This document shows, one piece after another, positions 1 to 6,600 of a stretch of DNA of 7,571 nucleotides. Made by a program: the position numbers and the translations under genes. A model generated the notes under the pieces. It made no database searches and had not been told where the DNA came from. It worked only from the letters and a program-made list of their open reading frames with translations. Origin of the DNA: Candidatus Cloacimonadota bacterium (lineage in GTDB: Bacteria; Hydrothermota; E44-bin80); the NCBI GenBank assembly GCA_004375785.1, contig SOKM01000260.1, positions 1-7,571 on the forward strand, written 5' to 3'. Positions within the stretch are counted from its first letter, which is position 1, and every line of letters begins with the position of its first letter.

Positions 1-206
1 CTGAAAGAATTAAAGTGCTTCTGAAGCAGATTAAAATGATGAAAGAGACTATAGGAGAAGAGAAAACAGTTAGACGGATAAAGAAACAGATAGTCTATTA
101 TCTGAAACATATTCCGCAAGCGAAGCATCAAAAACAAAAAATTCTCACAACAAAAAAACTCAATGAGATGATTACCCTTATCCGCAATTTGCCACTTTCT
201 TTTTAA
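1..206 (+). CDS. tRNA-dihydrouridine synthase (DusB-like), C-terminal fragment
   Basis: This is the 3' end of a gene that begins upstream of the window; the frame is open from base 3 and stops at TAA 204-206. The visible 67 residues start ERIKVLLKQ and match the helical C-terminal domain of bacterial Dus enzymes, with the family pattern K-M-M-x-x-x-x-G-E-E-x-x-V-R-R-x-(R/K)-K-x-x-x-(W/Y)-Y-L-K and a following (L/I)P-x-A-K segment. Members reduce uridine to dihydrouridine in tRNA using FMN and NADPH; the C-terminal domain contacts tRNA. The FMN barrel and catalytic Cys are outside the window, so activity cannot be judged. GTG at 15 is an internal codon and not a start. The stop lies 14 bp before the M23 peptidase gene, which suggests co-transcription. 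The family call is fairly secure; the exact subfamily (DusB rather than another Dus) is from memory of the C-terminal pattern. Confidence 0.82.
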   Translation, partial: ERIKVLLKQIKMMKETIGEEKTVRRIKKQIVYYLKHIPQAKHQKQKILTTKKLNEMITLIRNLPLSF

Positions 207-220
207 TTAGAAGATGTCTT

Positions 221-1432
221 ATGAAAAGTATTAAAGAATGTTTGTTTAAGATGTTTCTCTTGTTTCTTTTAGTTCTATTTTCCTTTTGTAATTCTACAAC
301 CGACAAGGAACCTCCAACAAACATCGAGAAAGAGGTGACAGAATTAATATGTAGCAGGGTTCTAAAGAGTGGTGAGAATCTTGATTTCATCCTTCAGGAG
401 ATGGCTCTTGGAAACAATGAAAGATATAAAGTCACCCAGAGCCTGAAAGAATATCTTGATATGAAAACCTGTATGCCGGGTGATTCAATAATACTTACAA
501 AGGACGTTTTAGGCAACTTCAAAAGATTCGAGTATGTAAAGAATACATTCTTGAGGTTCACTGTCTCAAAGATTGATACATGTTACGAAGCAGAAAAGAT
601 AGAAATACCACCATCCATTGCAGTTTCCTGTATCAGAGGTGTCATTTCAAGCAGTCTATATGAATCCCTTCTTGATATTGGTGAATCACCTGAAGTTGTT
701 TTTGACTTTGCCGATATTTTTGCCTGGGTAATAGATTTTTTAACAGAGGTGCAGAAAGGTGATACATTTGAGATTATTGTTGAGAGGGAATTCTATAGAA
801 ATATTTACGTGAGAAATAACAAAATAATAGCAGCATCATACAGGGGAGAGATAGGGACATACTATGCATTCTATTTTATGGACCCCGATGGAAGGGAGGA
901 CTACTATGACGAAAATGGCAATTCTTTAAGAAAACAACTTCTTAAAACACCTCTGCAGTACAGAAGGGTAAGTTCTTACTTTTCTCTGAGACGATTACAT
1001 CCAATATTAAAGATACGGAGACCGCACTACGGTGTAGACTTTGCAGCTCCTCGCGGGACGCCTGTCTCATCCGTGGGGGATGGACATATTGTTTTTGCTG
1101 GATGGAAGGGGGGGTATGGTAAACTTATTATAGTTAATCATCCAAACAGTTTCAAAACATACTATGGTCATCTCTCAAGAATTAAAAAGGGAATTGTAAA
1201 CGGTGTCAAGGTCACACAGGGTGAAGTAATAGGTTATGTTGGTTCGACAGGCCTTTCGACAGGACCACATCTTCATTTTGGAATTAAAAAGTATGGTAAG
1301 TGGCTCAATCCCTTAAAGGTTGACCTACCTCCTGCAGAACCTGTTAATGAGAAATACAGAGAACTTTATATGGAAGAGATGGATGCGATAAGGGGAGCAG
1401 TGTTTGGGAAAATGGTGAAAACGATGGAATAG
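221..1432 (+). CDS. M23 family zinc metallopeptidase (MepM/Csd3-like), exported
   Basis: This 403-residue protein is predicted to cleave peptidoglycan peptide cross-links outside the inner membrane. A charged start (K2, K5, K10) precedes a hydrophobic segment at about 8-22 ending S21-F22-C23; C23 could be a lipidated Cys, but F at -1 is atypical, so simple export or anchoring is equally possible. Residues ~45-105 resemble the OapA/LysM-like inhibitory domain and ~137-245 the second domain of MepM/Csd3 proteins (SSSLYESL, FAWVIDF, YYDENG). The LytM/M23 domain spans ~250-366 with all expected residues: H269 and D273 (HxxxD), H317 (YYGH), and H350-x-H352 (HLH), so it should bind Zn and be active. 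The start ATG 221 is 14 bp after the dus stop and has only a weak upstream AGAAG. It may be trimmed or released by loss of the N-terminal domain, as known in the family. The 37-residue tail after the LytM domain is unassigned. Alternative start codons would remove the signal segment. Confidence 0.93.
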   Translation: MKSIKECLFKMFLLFLLVLFSFCNSTTDKEPPTNIEKEVTELICSRVLKSGENLDFILQEMALGNNERYKVTQSLKEYLDMKTCMPGDSIILTKDVLGNFKRFEYVKNTFLRFTVSKIDTCYEAEKIEIPPSIAVSCIRGVISSSLYESLLDIGESPEVVFDFADIFAWVIDFLTEVQKGDTFEIIVEREFYRNIYVRNNKIIAASYRGEIGTYYAFYFMDPDGREDYYDENGNSLRKQLLKTPLQYRRVSSYFSLRRLHPILKIRRPHYGVDFAAPRGTPVSSVGDGHIVFAGWKGGYGKLIIVNHPNSFKTYYGHLSRIKKGIVNGVKVTQGEVIGYVGSTGLSTGPHLHFGIKKYGKWLNPLKVDLPPAEPVNEKYRELYMEEMDAIRGAVFGKMVKTME

Positions 1433-1579
1433 TGAATAGTGAACGGCAGAGGTAAGAAGGGGAATCGGAGTATCGGTGTATCGGTGAAACGGGGGAAAGA
1501 AAGGCGGATGAGGGAAGAGGGAGGAGAGAGAAGGGAAATAGTTCTTTTGGAACGGTAGTAGTTGCTGTGCAACGGGAAC

Positions 1580-1680
1580 ACCGAGATTCTTAGGACTTTT
1601 TCAAAGTCCTCAGAATGACACACTTTTTCTTGTCATTCTGAGTAAGCATTCGTTATTGACTGTGGAAGAATCTCGTCGGT
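1580..1680. repeat. Nested inverted-repeat element (TGTCATTCTGAG type)
   Basis: Three overlapping inverted repeats are visible. The outer arms CGAGATTCT (1582-1590) and AGAATCTCG (1667-1675) are perfect, and the flanks ACC and GGT extend the symmetry after a 3-base offset. An inner hairpin pairs 1586-1599 with 1603-1616 (13 of 14 bp, 3-base loop). A second pairs CTCAGAATGACA (1609-1620) with TGTCATTCTGAG (1631-1642), 12 bp perfect. Because the inner hairpins share bases, they are mutually exclusive folds. The words match a repeat type I recall from spacers of many environmental bacterial genomes. It could act as a transcript-end structure after the peptidase gene, but neither hairpin has a directly adjacent long T tract apart from TTTTT at 1624-1628 inside the loop. 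Confidence 0.75.
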
Positions 1681-1695
1681 AAACGATATAAACGC

Positions 1696-1724
1696 AATTA
1701 CTAATTACTTAATTACCTAATTAC
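1696..1724 (+). repeat. AATTAC short tandem array, four copies
   Basis: AATTAC occurs at 1696-1701, 1703-1708, 1711-1716 and 1719-1724, separated by 1 or 2 bases, giving a 7-8 bp period. It is AT-rich and lies between the inverted-repeat element and the radical SAM gene. It is probably a slippage product with no known role; direct repeats upstream of a gene can also be regulator sites, but nothing here supports that. Confidence 0.7.
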
Positions 1725-1811
1725 GAAAGAATTATCTGCGGTTCGCTACAAACCAAACAAACAAGATAAACTAAATAGACAAAATAATCTATTCATGTCA
1801 ACATCTAAAAA

Positions 1812-3170
1812 TTGAAAAAAGTTCTTCTTATTAACCCGTGGATTTATGATTTTTCCGCCTTTGACTTCTGGCTTAAACCTCTTGGTTTATTATATATTGC
1901 ATCTTTTCTTGAAAAAATAGGGTTTAAGGTTTCTCTTTTAGATTGTTTGGACCGTTTCCATTCTGCTATGTTACGAGAGGAAATAAAACCAGTCAAGCGA
2001 AAATATGGAACAGGCAAGTTTCACGCAGAAGAGGTTGAAAAACCGACTGCAATAAAATCTGTTCCAAAAAGATATAAAAGGTTTGGAATTCCATACTCAA
2101 TTGTAAGAGAAGAGTTAAGAAAAAAGAGAGATGTAGATGTAATCTTGATTACATCCGTTATGACATACTGGTATCAGGGAGTATTTGAAATGATAAGAAT
2201 TCTGAGGGAAGAAATCCCGGGTGCAAGAATTATTCTCGGAGGTATCTATCCAACCCTTCTACCCGAACATACTCTAAAAGAGAGTGGGGCAGATGCAGTT
2301 ATCCCCGGGCTGGATTTTTATCCTTTGCTCCGTGAATTAGGAACGAATGCAAAAAAGGAGTTTATTCCAGAAGAGTTCTTTAATACCTTCTCACCAGCTT
2401 ATCATCTATATGAAAAACTTCCTTATGTATCAATGCTCACTTCTCTTGGTTGTCCTTTTCACTGTACATACTGTGTTTCAAATATTCTTCAAAAGAGGTT
2501 TTTTACAATTGAAAAAGAGAAGGTTATAAATGAAATTGATACATATATTAACAAACTTAAGGTAAAAGATATTGTATTTTATGATGATGCACTTCTTTAT
2601 AATAAAGATAAGCATTTTCTTCCGCTCTTTGAAGAGGTGTTAAAAAGAAAGTTCAAAGTTAGATTTCATACTCCAAATGGTATCAATGCAAGGTTTATTA
2701 CTAAGGATGTGGCTGAGCTTCTTTTTATGTGCAATTTTAAGACAATCAGGATTGGCCTTGAGAGTTGTCAGACAGGTTTTCTAAAGGGAACTGGTGGTAA
2801 GGTTACATGCGAAGAGGTTTCACTTGCTGTATCAAATCTGACAGGTGCAGGTATTCCTAAAGAAAATATAGGTATCTATATAATGGCTGGAAGGGATGAT
2901 GAAAAAATAGAAGATGTTATTAAGACACTAAGATTCGTTGGACGTCTTGGAACCAGTGTTTTTGTGAGTGAATACTCACCTGTTCCTGGTTCTCGTGATT
3001 GGGAAAGGTCTGGAAATTTTAAGAAACTCGACCCTTTGTGGCAGAATAATTCTATTGCATTTTTGAAAAATGGGTGGGAGTTTGAAGAAATACAAAAGGT
3101 CAAAAATCTTAAAGAACTTATAAATTATGCCGCCACGAACCACATAGACCTTTCCTCTCTCCTTGGTTGA
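1812..3170 (+). CDS. B12-binding-type radical SAM protein, substrate unknown
   Basis: The 452-residue protein belongs to the broad family with an N-terminal cobalamin-binding Rossmann-like domain followed by a radical SAM barrel. The N-terminus (KKVLLINPW, then PLGLLYIASFLEKIGFKV) and residues ~108-165 (ITSVMTYWYQGV, GGIYPTLLPEH) are the B12-domain hallmarks; the His-ligand DxHxxG motif is absent, as is usual in this group. The 4Fe-4S motif CxxxCxxC is intact at C214, C218, C221. Barrel landmarks follow: FYDDALLY (~256), GLES (315-318), the (G)RDDEKIEDVIKT stretch (~360) and SPVPGSRDW (~389). An insert at ~58-98 containing KYGTGKF and a KP/PKRYKRFGIP pattern is a feature I recall from one subgroup of COG1032 proteins. 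The start is TTG 1812: TAA lies in frame at 1806-1808 and no good SD is upstream. It stands alone between two spacers, so context gives no substrate; methyl transfer or another radical modification is possible. Confidence 0.9.
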   Translation: MKKVLLINPWIYDFSAFDFWLKPLGLLYIASFLEKIGFKVSLLDCLDRFHSAMLREEIKPVKRKYGTGKFHAEEVEKPTAIKSVPKRYKRFGIPYSIVREELRKKRDVDVILITSVMTYWYQGVFEMIRILREEIPGARIILGGIYPTLLPEHTLKESGADAVIPGLDFYPLLRELGTNAKKEFIPEEFFNTFSPAYHLYEKLPYVSMLTSLGCPFHCTYCVSNILQKRFFTIEKEKVINEIDTYINKLKVKDIVFYDDALLYNKDKHFLPLFEEVLKRKFKVRFHTPNGINARFITKDVAELLFMCNFKTIRIGLESCQTGFLKGTGGKVTCEEVSLAVSNLTGAGIPKENIGIYIMAGRDDEKIEDVIKTLRFVGRLGTSVFVSEYSPVPGSRDWERSGNFKKLDPLWQNNSIAFLKNGWEFEEIQKVKNLKELINYAATNHIDLSSLLG

Positions 3171-3193
3171 ATTTGTCAAATATGTTTATATCT

Positions 3194-3310
3194 GTCGCAG
3201 GTAGAACCTGCTCCTACATCCTTCAGTTGTTGGTAGGAGCAATCTCTTGGTTGCGATGTTTACTCCGTCTCGCCAATTCACCGTTTCTCAAGCTGCGAGA
3301 CAAGTCTCGC
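3194..3310. repeat. Cluster of short hairpins, intergenic repeat family
   Basis: Starting 24 bp after the radical SAM stop, four hairpins follow closely: GCAGGT/ACCTGC (3197-3202 with 3206-3211), GCTCCTAC/GTAGGAGC (3210-3217 with 3233-3240, perfect 8 bp), GCAATC/GGTTGC (3239-3244 with 3249-3254, one G-U pair) and GCGAGAC/GTCTCGC (3295-3301 with 3304-3310, perfect 7 bp). A second GTCTCGC at 3267-3273 could compete for the GCGAGAC arm. The words TACTCC flank both copies of the GTCTCGC motif. These are recurrent words of dispersed spacer repeats in environmental genomes, as I recall. They may stabilise the 3' end of the upstream mRNA. Confidence 0.65.
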
Positions 3311-3329
3311 TACTCCATTTCGTGCAGAA

Positions 3330-3344
3330 GTGCAAAAATTGCAT
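3330..3344. promoter_or_regulatory. Palindromic site 1, candidate sigma-54 enhancer site
   Basis: GTGCAAAAATTGCAT is a near-palindrome that matches site 2 (3402-3416) at 13 of 15 positions. Its centre, 3337, is about 189 bp upstream of the predicted sigma-54 start point at 3526, within the range typical of bacterial enhancer-binding proteins. The same DNA has a terminator-like look: a TGCAA/TTGCA stem followed by seven T at 3346-3352, but the stem is only 5 bp and AT-rich. Either role is inference. Confidence 0.45.
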
Positions 3345-3401
3345 CTTTTTTTGATAAGATAAGTTATTATATATTTAGACTTACAATTAAAAATATGAAA
3401 A

Positions 3402-3416
3402 GTGCAAAATTTGCAC
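3402..3416. promoter_or_regulatory. Palindromic site 2, candidate sigma-54 enhancer site
   Basis: GTGCAAAATTTGCAC is a perfect odd palindrome of seven-base arms around one A. Its centre, 3409, is about 117 bp upstream of the predicted sigma-54 start and 72 bp from the centre of site 1, close to seven helical turns, so both sites would face the same side of the DNA. This arrangement fits a dimeric or hexamer-forming enhancer-binding protein. The identity of the regulator is unknown. Confidence 0.5.
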
Positions 3417-3425
3417 CTCTTTTTT
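3402..3425 (+). terminator. Possible intrinsic terminator after the radical SAM gene
   Basis: The GTGCAAA/TTTGCAC stem is followed by CCTC and six T (3420-3425), with a further T9 at 3430-3438. As a hairpin it would have only about 5-6 usable pairs, mostly A-T, so it would be weak. This overlaps the enhancer-site reading of the same bases and the two need not exclude each other. Confidence 0.3.
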
Positions 3426-3499
3426 ACGCTTTTTTTTTAACCTGAAATTTGAAAAAATGTAAGTCTATATATATTAACAGTTACAAAAATGTGAAACTA

Positions 3500-3515
3500 T
3501 GGCACGAAACTTGCT
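3500..3515 (+). promoter_or_regulatory. Sigma-54 (RpoN) -24/-12 promoter, consensus match
   Basis: TGGCACG, four bases, then TTGCT reproduces the published sigma-54 consensus TGGCACG-N4-TTGC(A/T) at every fixed position. The invariant GG (3501-3502) and GC (3513-3514) are exactly 10 bp apart. With C3514 as -12 the start point would be 3526, giving a leader of about 99 nt before ATG 3625. Transcription from such a promoter needs an ATP-driven enhancer-binding activator, and two candidate sites lie upstream. The match lies in a spacer on the strand of the downstream gene, which makes chance less likely. Confidence 0.75.
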
Positions 3516-3570
3516 ATTAATAATATGATGAATAATAAGAATACTGAAACAAAGAATTTGCATTTTTTTC

Positions 3571-3599
3571 TTGACAAAAAAATAAAAATCTTATATAAT
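3571..3599 (+). promoter_or_regulatory. Sigma-70-type promoter, full consensus with 17-bp spacer
   Basis: TTGACA (3571-3576) and TATAAT (3594-3599) are both exact and 17 bp apart. The expected start is about 3606-3607, so the transcript would begin almost at the Shine-Dalgarno sequence of the giant gene and carry a very short leader. The region is A/T-rich, which raises chance matches for TATAAT, but a double exact match at the ideal spacing just upstream of the gene is strong. It lies 45 to 80 bp downstream of the sigma-54 start, so the two promoters are in tandem. Confidence 0.8.
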
Positions 3600-3607
3600 T
3601 ATAAAAG

Positions 3608-3616
3608 AGGAGGTGA
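3608..3616 (+). promoter_or_regulatory. Strong Shine-Dalgarno site for the upstream start
   Basis: AGGAGGTGA is a nine-base match to the anti-Shine-Dalgarno sequence. It lies 11 nt (from the last G of GGAGG) before ATG 3625 and 5 nt before an in-frame TTG at 3619, so it could drive either. Its strength is the main reason for choosing the upstream start. Confidence 0.75.
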
Positions 3617-3624
3617 CATTGAGA

Positions 3625-6600
3625 ATGAATAAAAAATCCAAAATTATTAATCCTTTAATCAAAGGAGGAAAGATGACCTATAAACGGTTTTTCTTTGCAG
3701 GTTGTATTATTCTTGCTCTTCTTTTTACTTCTTCATTGTTTACACAAACCACAACTTCTGAAAACGCTCTAAGTTCTATACGAAAAGGTAAAAGTGTAAG
3801 CTCTACTATTAAAGGTGGAAAACATATTGAATCAAAGGCTGTTTTTGCAAAAGATTTTGGAGCGCGCGTTCTTGGCAGTGATAATCTTTCTTCTCCTTGG
3901 GTTGGAAAACATATTGAGTCAGATAATACTCTTCATATTTTCAATCCTCCGCGTATTAACATTCCTGCCGATGATTATGGTGTTTCTGAAGACGTTTCAG
4001 CATTTGTGAGGAACCGAACTATTAATACTAATAACAGGACTGAATTCTCACAATCTGTAGCTACCAAAACAGGAGACCTGAAGCAACCAGGAAAAGGGAT
4101 TACTCGGAAAGATGACTTATCTTTCACCAGTGAAGGTTCACCACCTGGGCATCCACCAGGAGGGACGGATGCACTTGGAGACATTCTTCAAACTATAGAT
4201 CTTGCTGCTATTGGAATGCCTGGTGGTGGTTTCGACAATGCTGGTCTTTCGTGGGATGGTACATATCTATATCTGCAGAATATGTTCGACAATAATTGTT
4301 ATGTAATCGACCCAACCGGTCCTAATATTGTTAACAACTTTCCAACGGGCGCTGGTGCTGAGATCACCTGGGGAGTTGGACACGAGCAGAATCTATGGAT
4401 AACCGAAGCTGTTTCTTTACCGGGGATGACTTATGAGTATACTTTTGCTGGAGCACCTACAGGCATTTCTTTCAATGCAATGCAGGGTGGTGCAGTTTGG
4501 ATGGGTGATGCGAGTGAGTGGTGGCCTGATGGTGAGATATGGATTATAGCAGTTGGCGGCTCGAACAAAGCATATAAGTTTGCTGTCCCATCTGGTGTCT
4601 GTTTGGATTCACTTTCAGACCCAGCCTGGGCATCTATTTCACAAAGGGGATTAACCTACGATCCAGTCACAGCTACCTTCTGGATTGGTGGATGGAATAG
4701 CAATATGGTATGGCAGATAGATACAATCACAGGTGCACCAATTAAGAGTTTTGGTTTTACAGATATTGCATCACTTGCTTATGATAACCAGAGTGCAGGT
4801 GGACCTTATCTCTGGCTTGCAACAAATGCAGCTACAAATTACATATATAAGATTGATCCAGACGTAAGTCTACTGAATACGGATGCTGAAGTTCTCAGTA
4901 TCGATTATCCAAATATTGACTGTTTTGTGATGACACCGGGTGTAGCTGTAACTGTGCAAGCAACGGTAAGGAATAATGGCATAAATACTGAAACGTTTGA
5001 TGTTTTGTGCGAAATTGATTCTGCTGGCACCATTATTTACAGTGATATTGAATCTGTTACGCTTAATTCGATGCAATCAACACAGGTCAATTTTGCACCT
5101 CAATGGAATGCACCGGTGGAGGATGTAAACTACTATGTGACCGTAACGACACAATTGGCAGGTGACGAGGACCCCTCTAATGATTCAAAGACAACGAGGG
5201 CAAAGGCAGTGACCTGGACGGATGAGATTTCTTATGATGACGGAACAATGGCAAATGCATGGAGATGGCTTGAACCATTGTCTTTCGACAGTATTATAGC
5301 AAAGATGTGTGAACCGCCATCTTACCCTTGCTACCTCAAATATGCTGCTGTCTATCTGCTTTCTGACACCGACCCCTTCTGGCCGTGGCCAGATGGTACC
5401 CACGATCCTGTTGAGCTCACTGTATGGGTCGATACTGATGGAGATAACATACCTGATAACCTTGTATTCCGTGATACAGTCTGCGGCGATGCAATAGCAC
5501 CAAGCTGGGTCTATGTTGTTCCGATAGACACTGTCCAGATATCGAATTACAACTTCTGGATAGGATTTAATAATCTACCAGGGGGTGGTGAAGAAGGCAT
5601 CGGTCTGGATGCAGCAACCAATTTTGCAGCAAATAAGTATACTGGTTCTTATGGAGGTGTCTGGCATACACAGGCTATGCAAGTTGGTGATGAAATGATA
5701 CGGGCGTATGTCTCCACGATTAGTCTTGACCATGATGTTGGGGTAAGTTCAATAGATAACCCTCCTGGAGACGCTGTCCCACCATCATCAAATATTACAC
5801 CACAGGCAACAGTAACGAACTATGGAAATTTTACTGAGAGCTTTGATGTAACCCTTGAGATTGATCAAGGTGGACCTCCTATTTATACAAATACACAATT
5901 TGTTATTACCCTTGCTCCTGGAAATTCGACTCCTGTCACCTTTACAAACTGGACGACAGGACCAGAAGGAAACACATACACAATGACATTCTATACCCAG
6001 CTGGTTGGAGATGAATATCCACCAAATGATACACTTTCAAAATCTGTTCACACTTATCAATTGGGTGATATTATATATGAATTGGATATAGAGACACCGT
6101 GTGTAGATAATCAGCTTCTTGGTGTAGAGTATGATGGCACTTATTTCTATGTTACTGGTGGTAATACAGGGGTTGACCCGAATAAGGTATATGTCATCGA
6201 TACCCTTGGAAATTTGATATGGACTTTTGACCAGCCTGTTTGGTCTATTGGCTGGGGTTGGCGTGATCTTGCCTGGGACAATGTCTATGCAGGGGCTGAC
6301 AGAGTTGATACGCTTTATGGAAGTGCTGATAACTTTGCTGATGCATTTGGTATAGACCTGATAGGCGGTTTTCTAACCAATTACGCTTCATACCTTGGTC
6401 CTGAGAATCCCAATCGTGCTCTGGCGTGGATGGATGATAATCTCTGGTTCTACACAGCAAACTTCGGTAGTCCATGCTACTGGTTCGACAAGAGTAATCC
6501 ACTTATAGGCAGTGTAGCCAACACCTGGGCAATGTATGGTTCTGCCTATGATACTGATGCTACAGACGGTGGATGGATATGGTGGCACAGTCAGGATGAC

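Larger units (their letters stand above)
1433..1811 (+). other. Non-coding spacer of simple repeats
   Basis: No gene is supported in these 379 bp. Just after the peptidase stop are degenerate GAATAGTG copies, then three 8-bp units ATCGGAGT/ATCGGTGT/ATCGGTGA (1464-1487). An uninterrupted 29-base purine run follows at 1510-1538. Next come the inverted-repeat element at 1580-1680 and a four-copy AATTAC array at 1696-1724. The last part (about 1745-1790) is A-rich with repeated AAAC/TAAA(T)AGAC words. No convincing promoter or Shine-Dalgarno site for the downstream gene was found. Confidence 0.7.
3369..3474. repeat. 17-bp inverted repeat enclosing palindromic site 2
   Basis: Arm 3369-3385 and arm 3458-3474 are inverted copies at 16 of 17 positions; the inner 10 bp, TAGACTTACA and TGTAAGTCTA, are perfect. 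They enclose 72 bp that contain the perfect 15-bp palindrome at 3402-3416 and a T9 run at 3430-3438. It may be a large capped stem in RNA, the footprint of a small mobile element, or a paired protein-binding site. No clear target-site duplication is seen outside the arms. Confidence 0.6.

Noticed and set aside
1366..1623. 85-codon open frame on the - strand
   Set aside because: It overlaps the end of the peptidase gene and the purine-rich spacer; its Ser/Pro/Leu/Phe-rich sequence is the complement of the purine run, with no start signal.
1656..1692. TTGACT with TATAAA as a promoter for the radical SAM gene
   Set aside because: The gap is 25 bp, far from the usual 16-18, and TTGACT lies inside the repeat element region.
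1696..1724. CRISPR-like repeats
   Set aside because: Units are 6 bp with 1-2 bp gaps; there are no 25-40 bp repeats or spacers anywhere in the window.
3167..3445. 92-codon open frame on the + strand after the radical SAM gene
   Set aside because: It runs through the repeat hairpins and T tracts, has no Shine-Dalgarno site, and its residues (for example VGAISWLR, LRDKSRYS) are just translated repeat words.
3171..3624. tRNA, riboswitch or other structured RNA gene in the spacer
   Set aside because: No cloverleaf, no T-loop GTTCRANNC with matching stems, and no riboswitch core I recognise; the stems found are short and better explained as dispersed repeats or protein sites.
3697..3705. A-G-C lipobox in the giant protein's signal peptide
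   Set aside because: The Cys is near the beginning of the hydrophobic core, leaving no proper core before it, so signal peptidase I export is more likely.
4870..6588. Several 65-85-codon antisense frames inside the giant gene
   Set aside because: They lie wholly within a well-supported long coding frame, lack ribosome sites and show no recognisable motifs.
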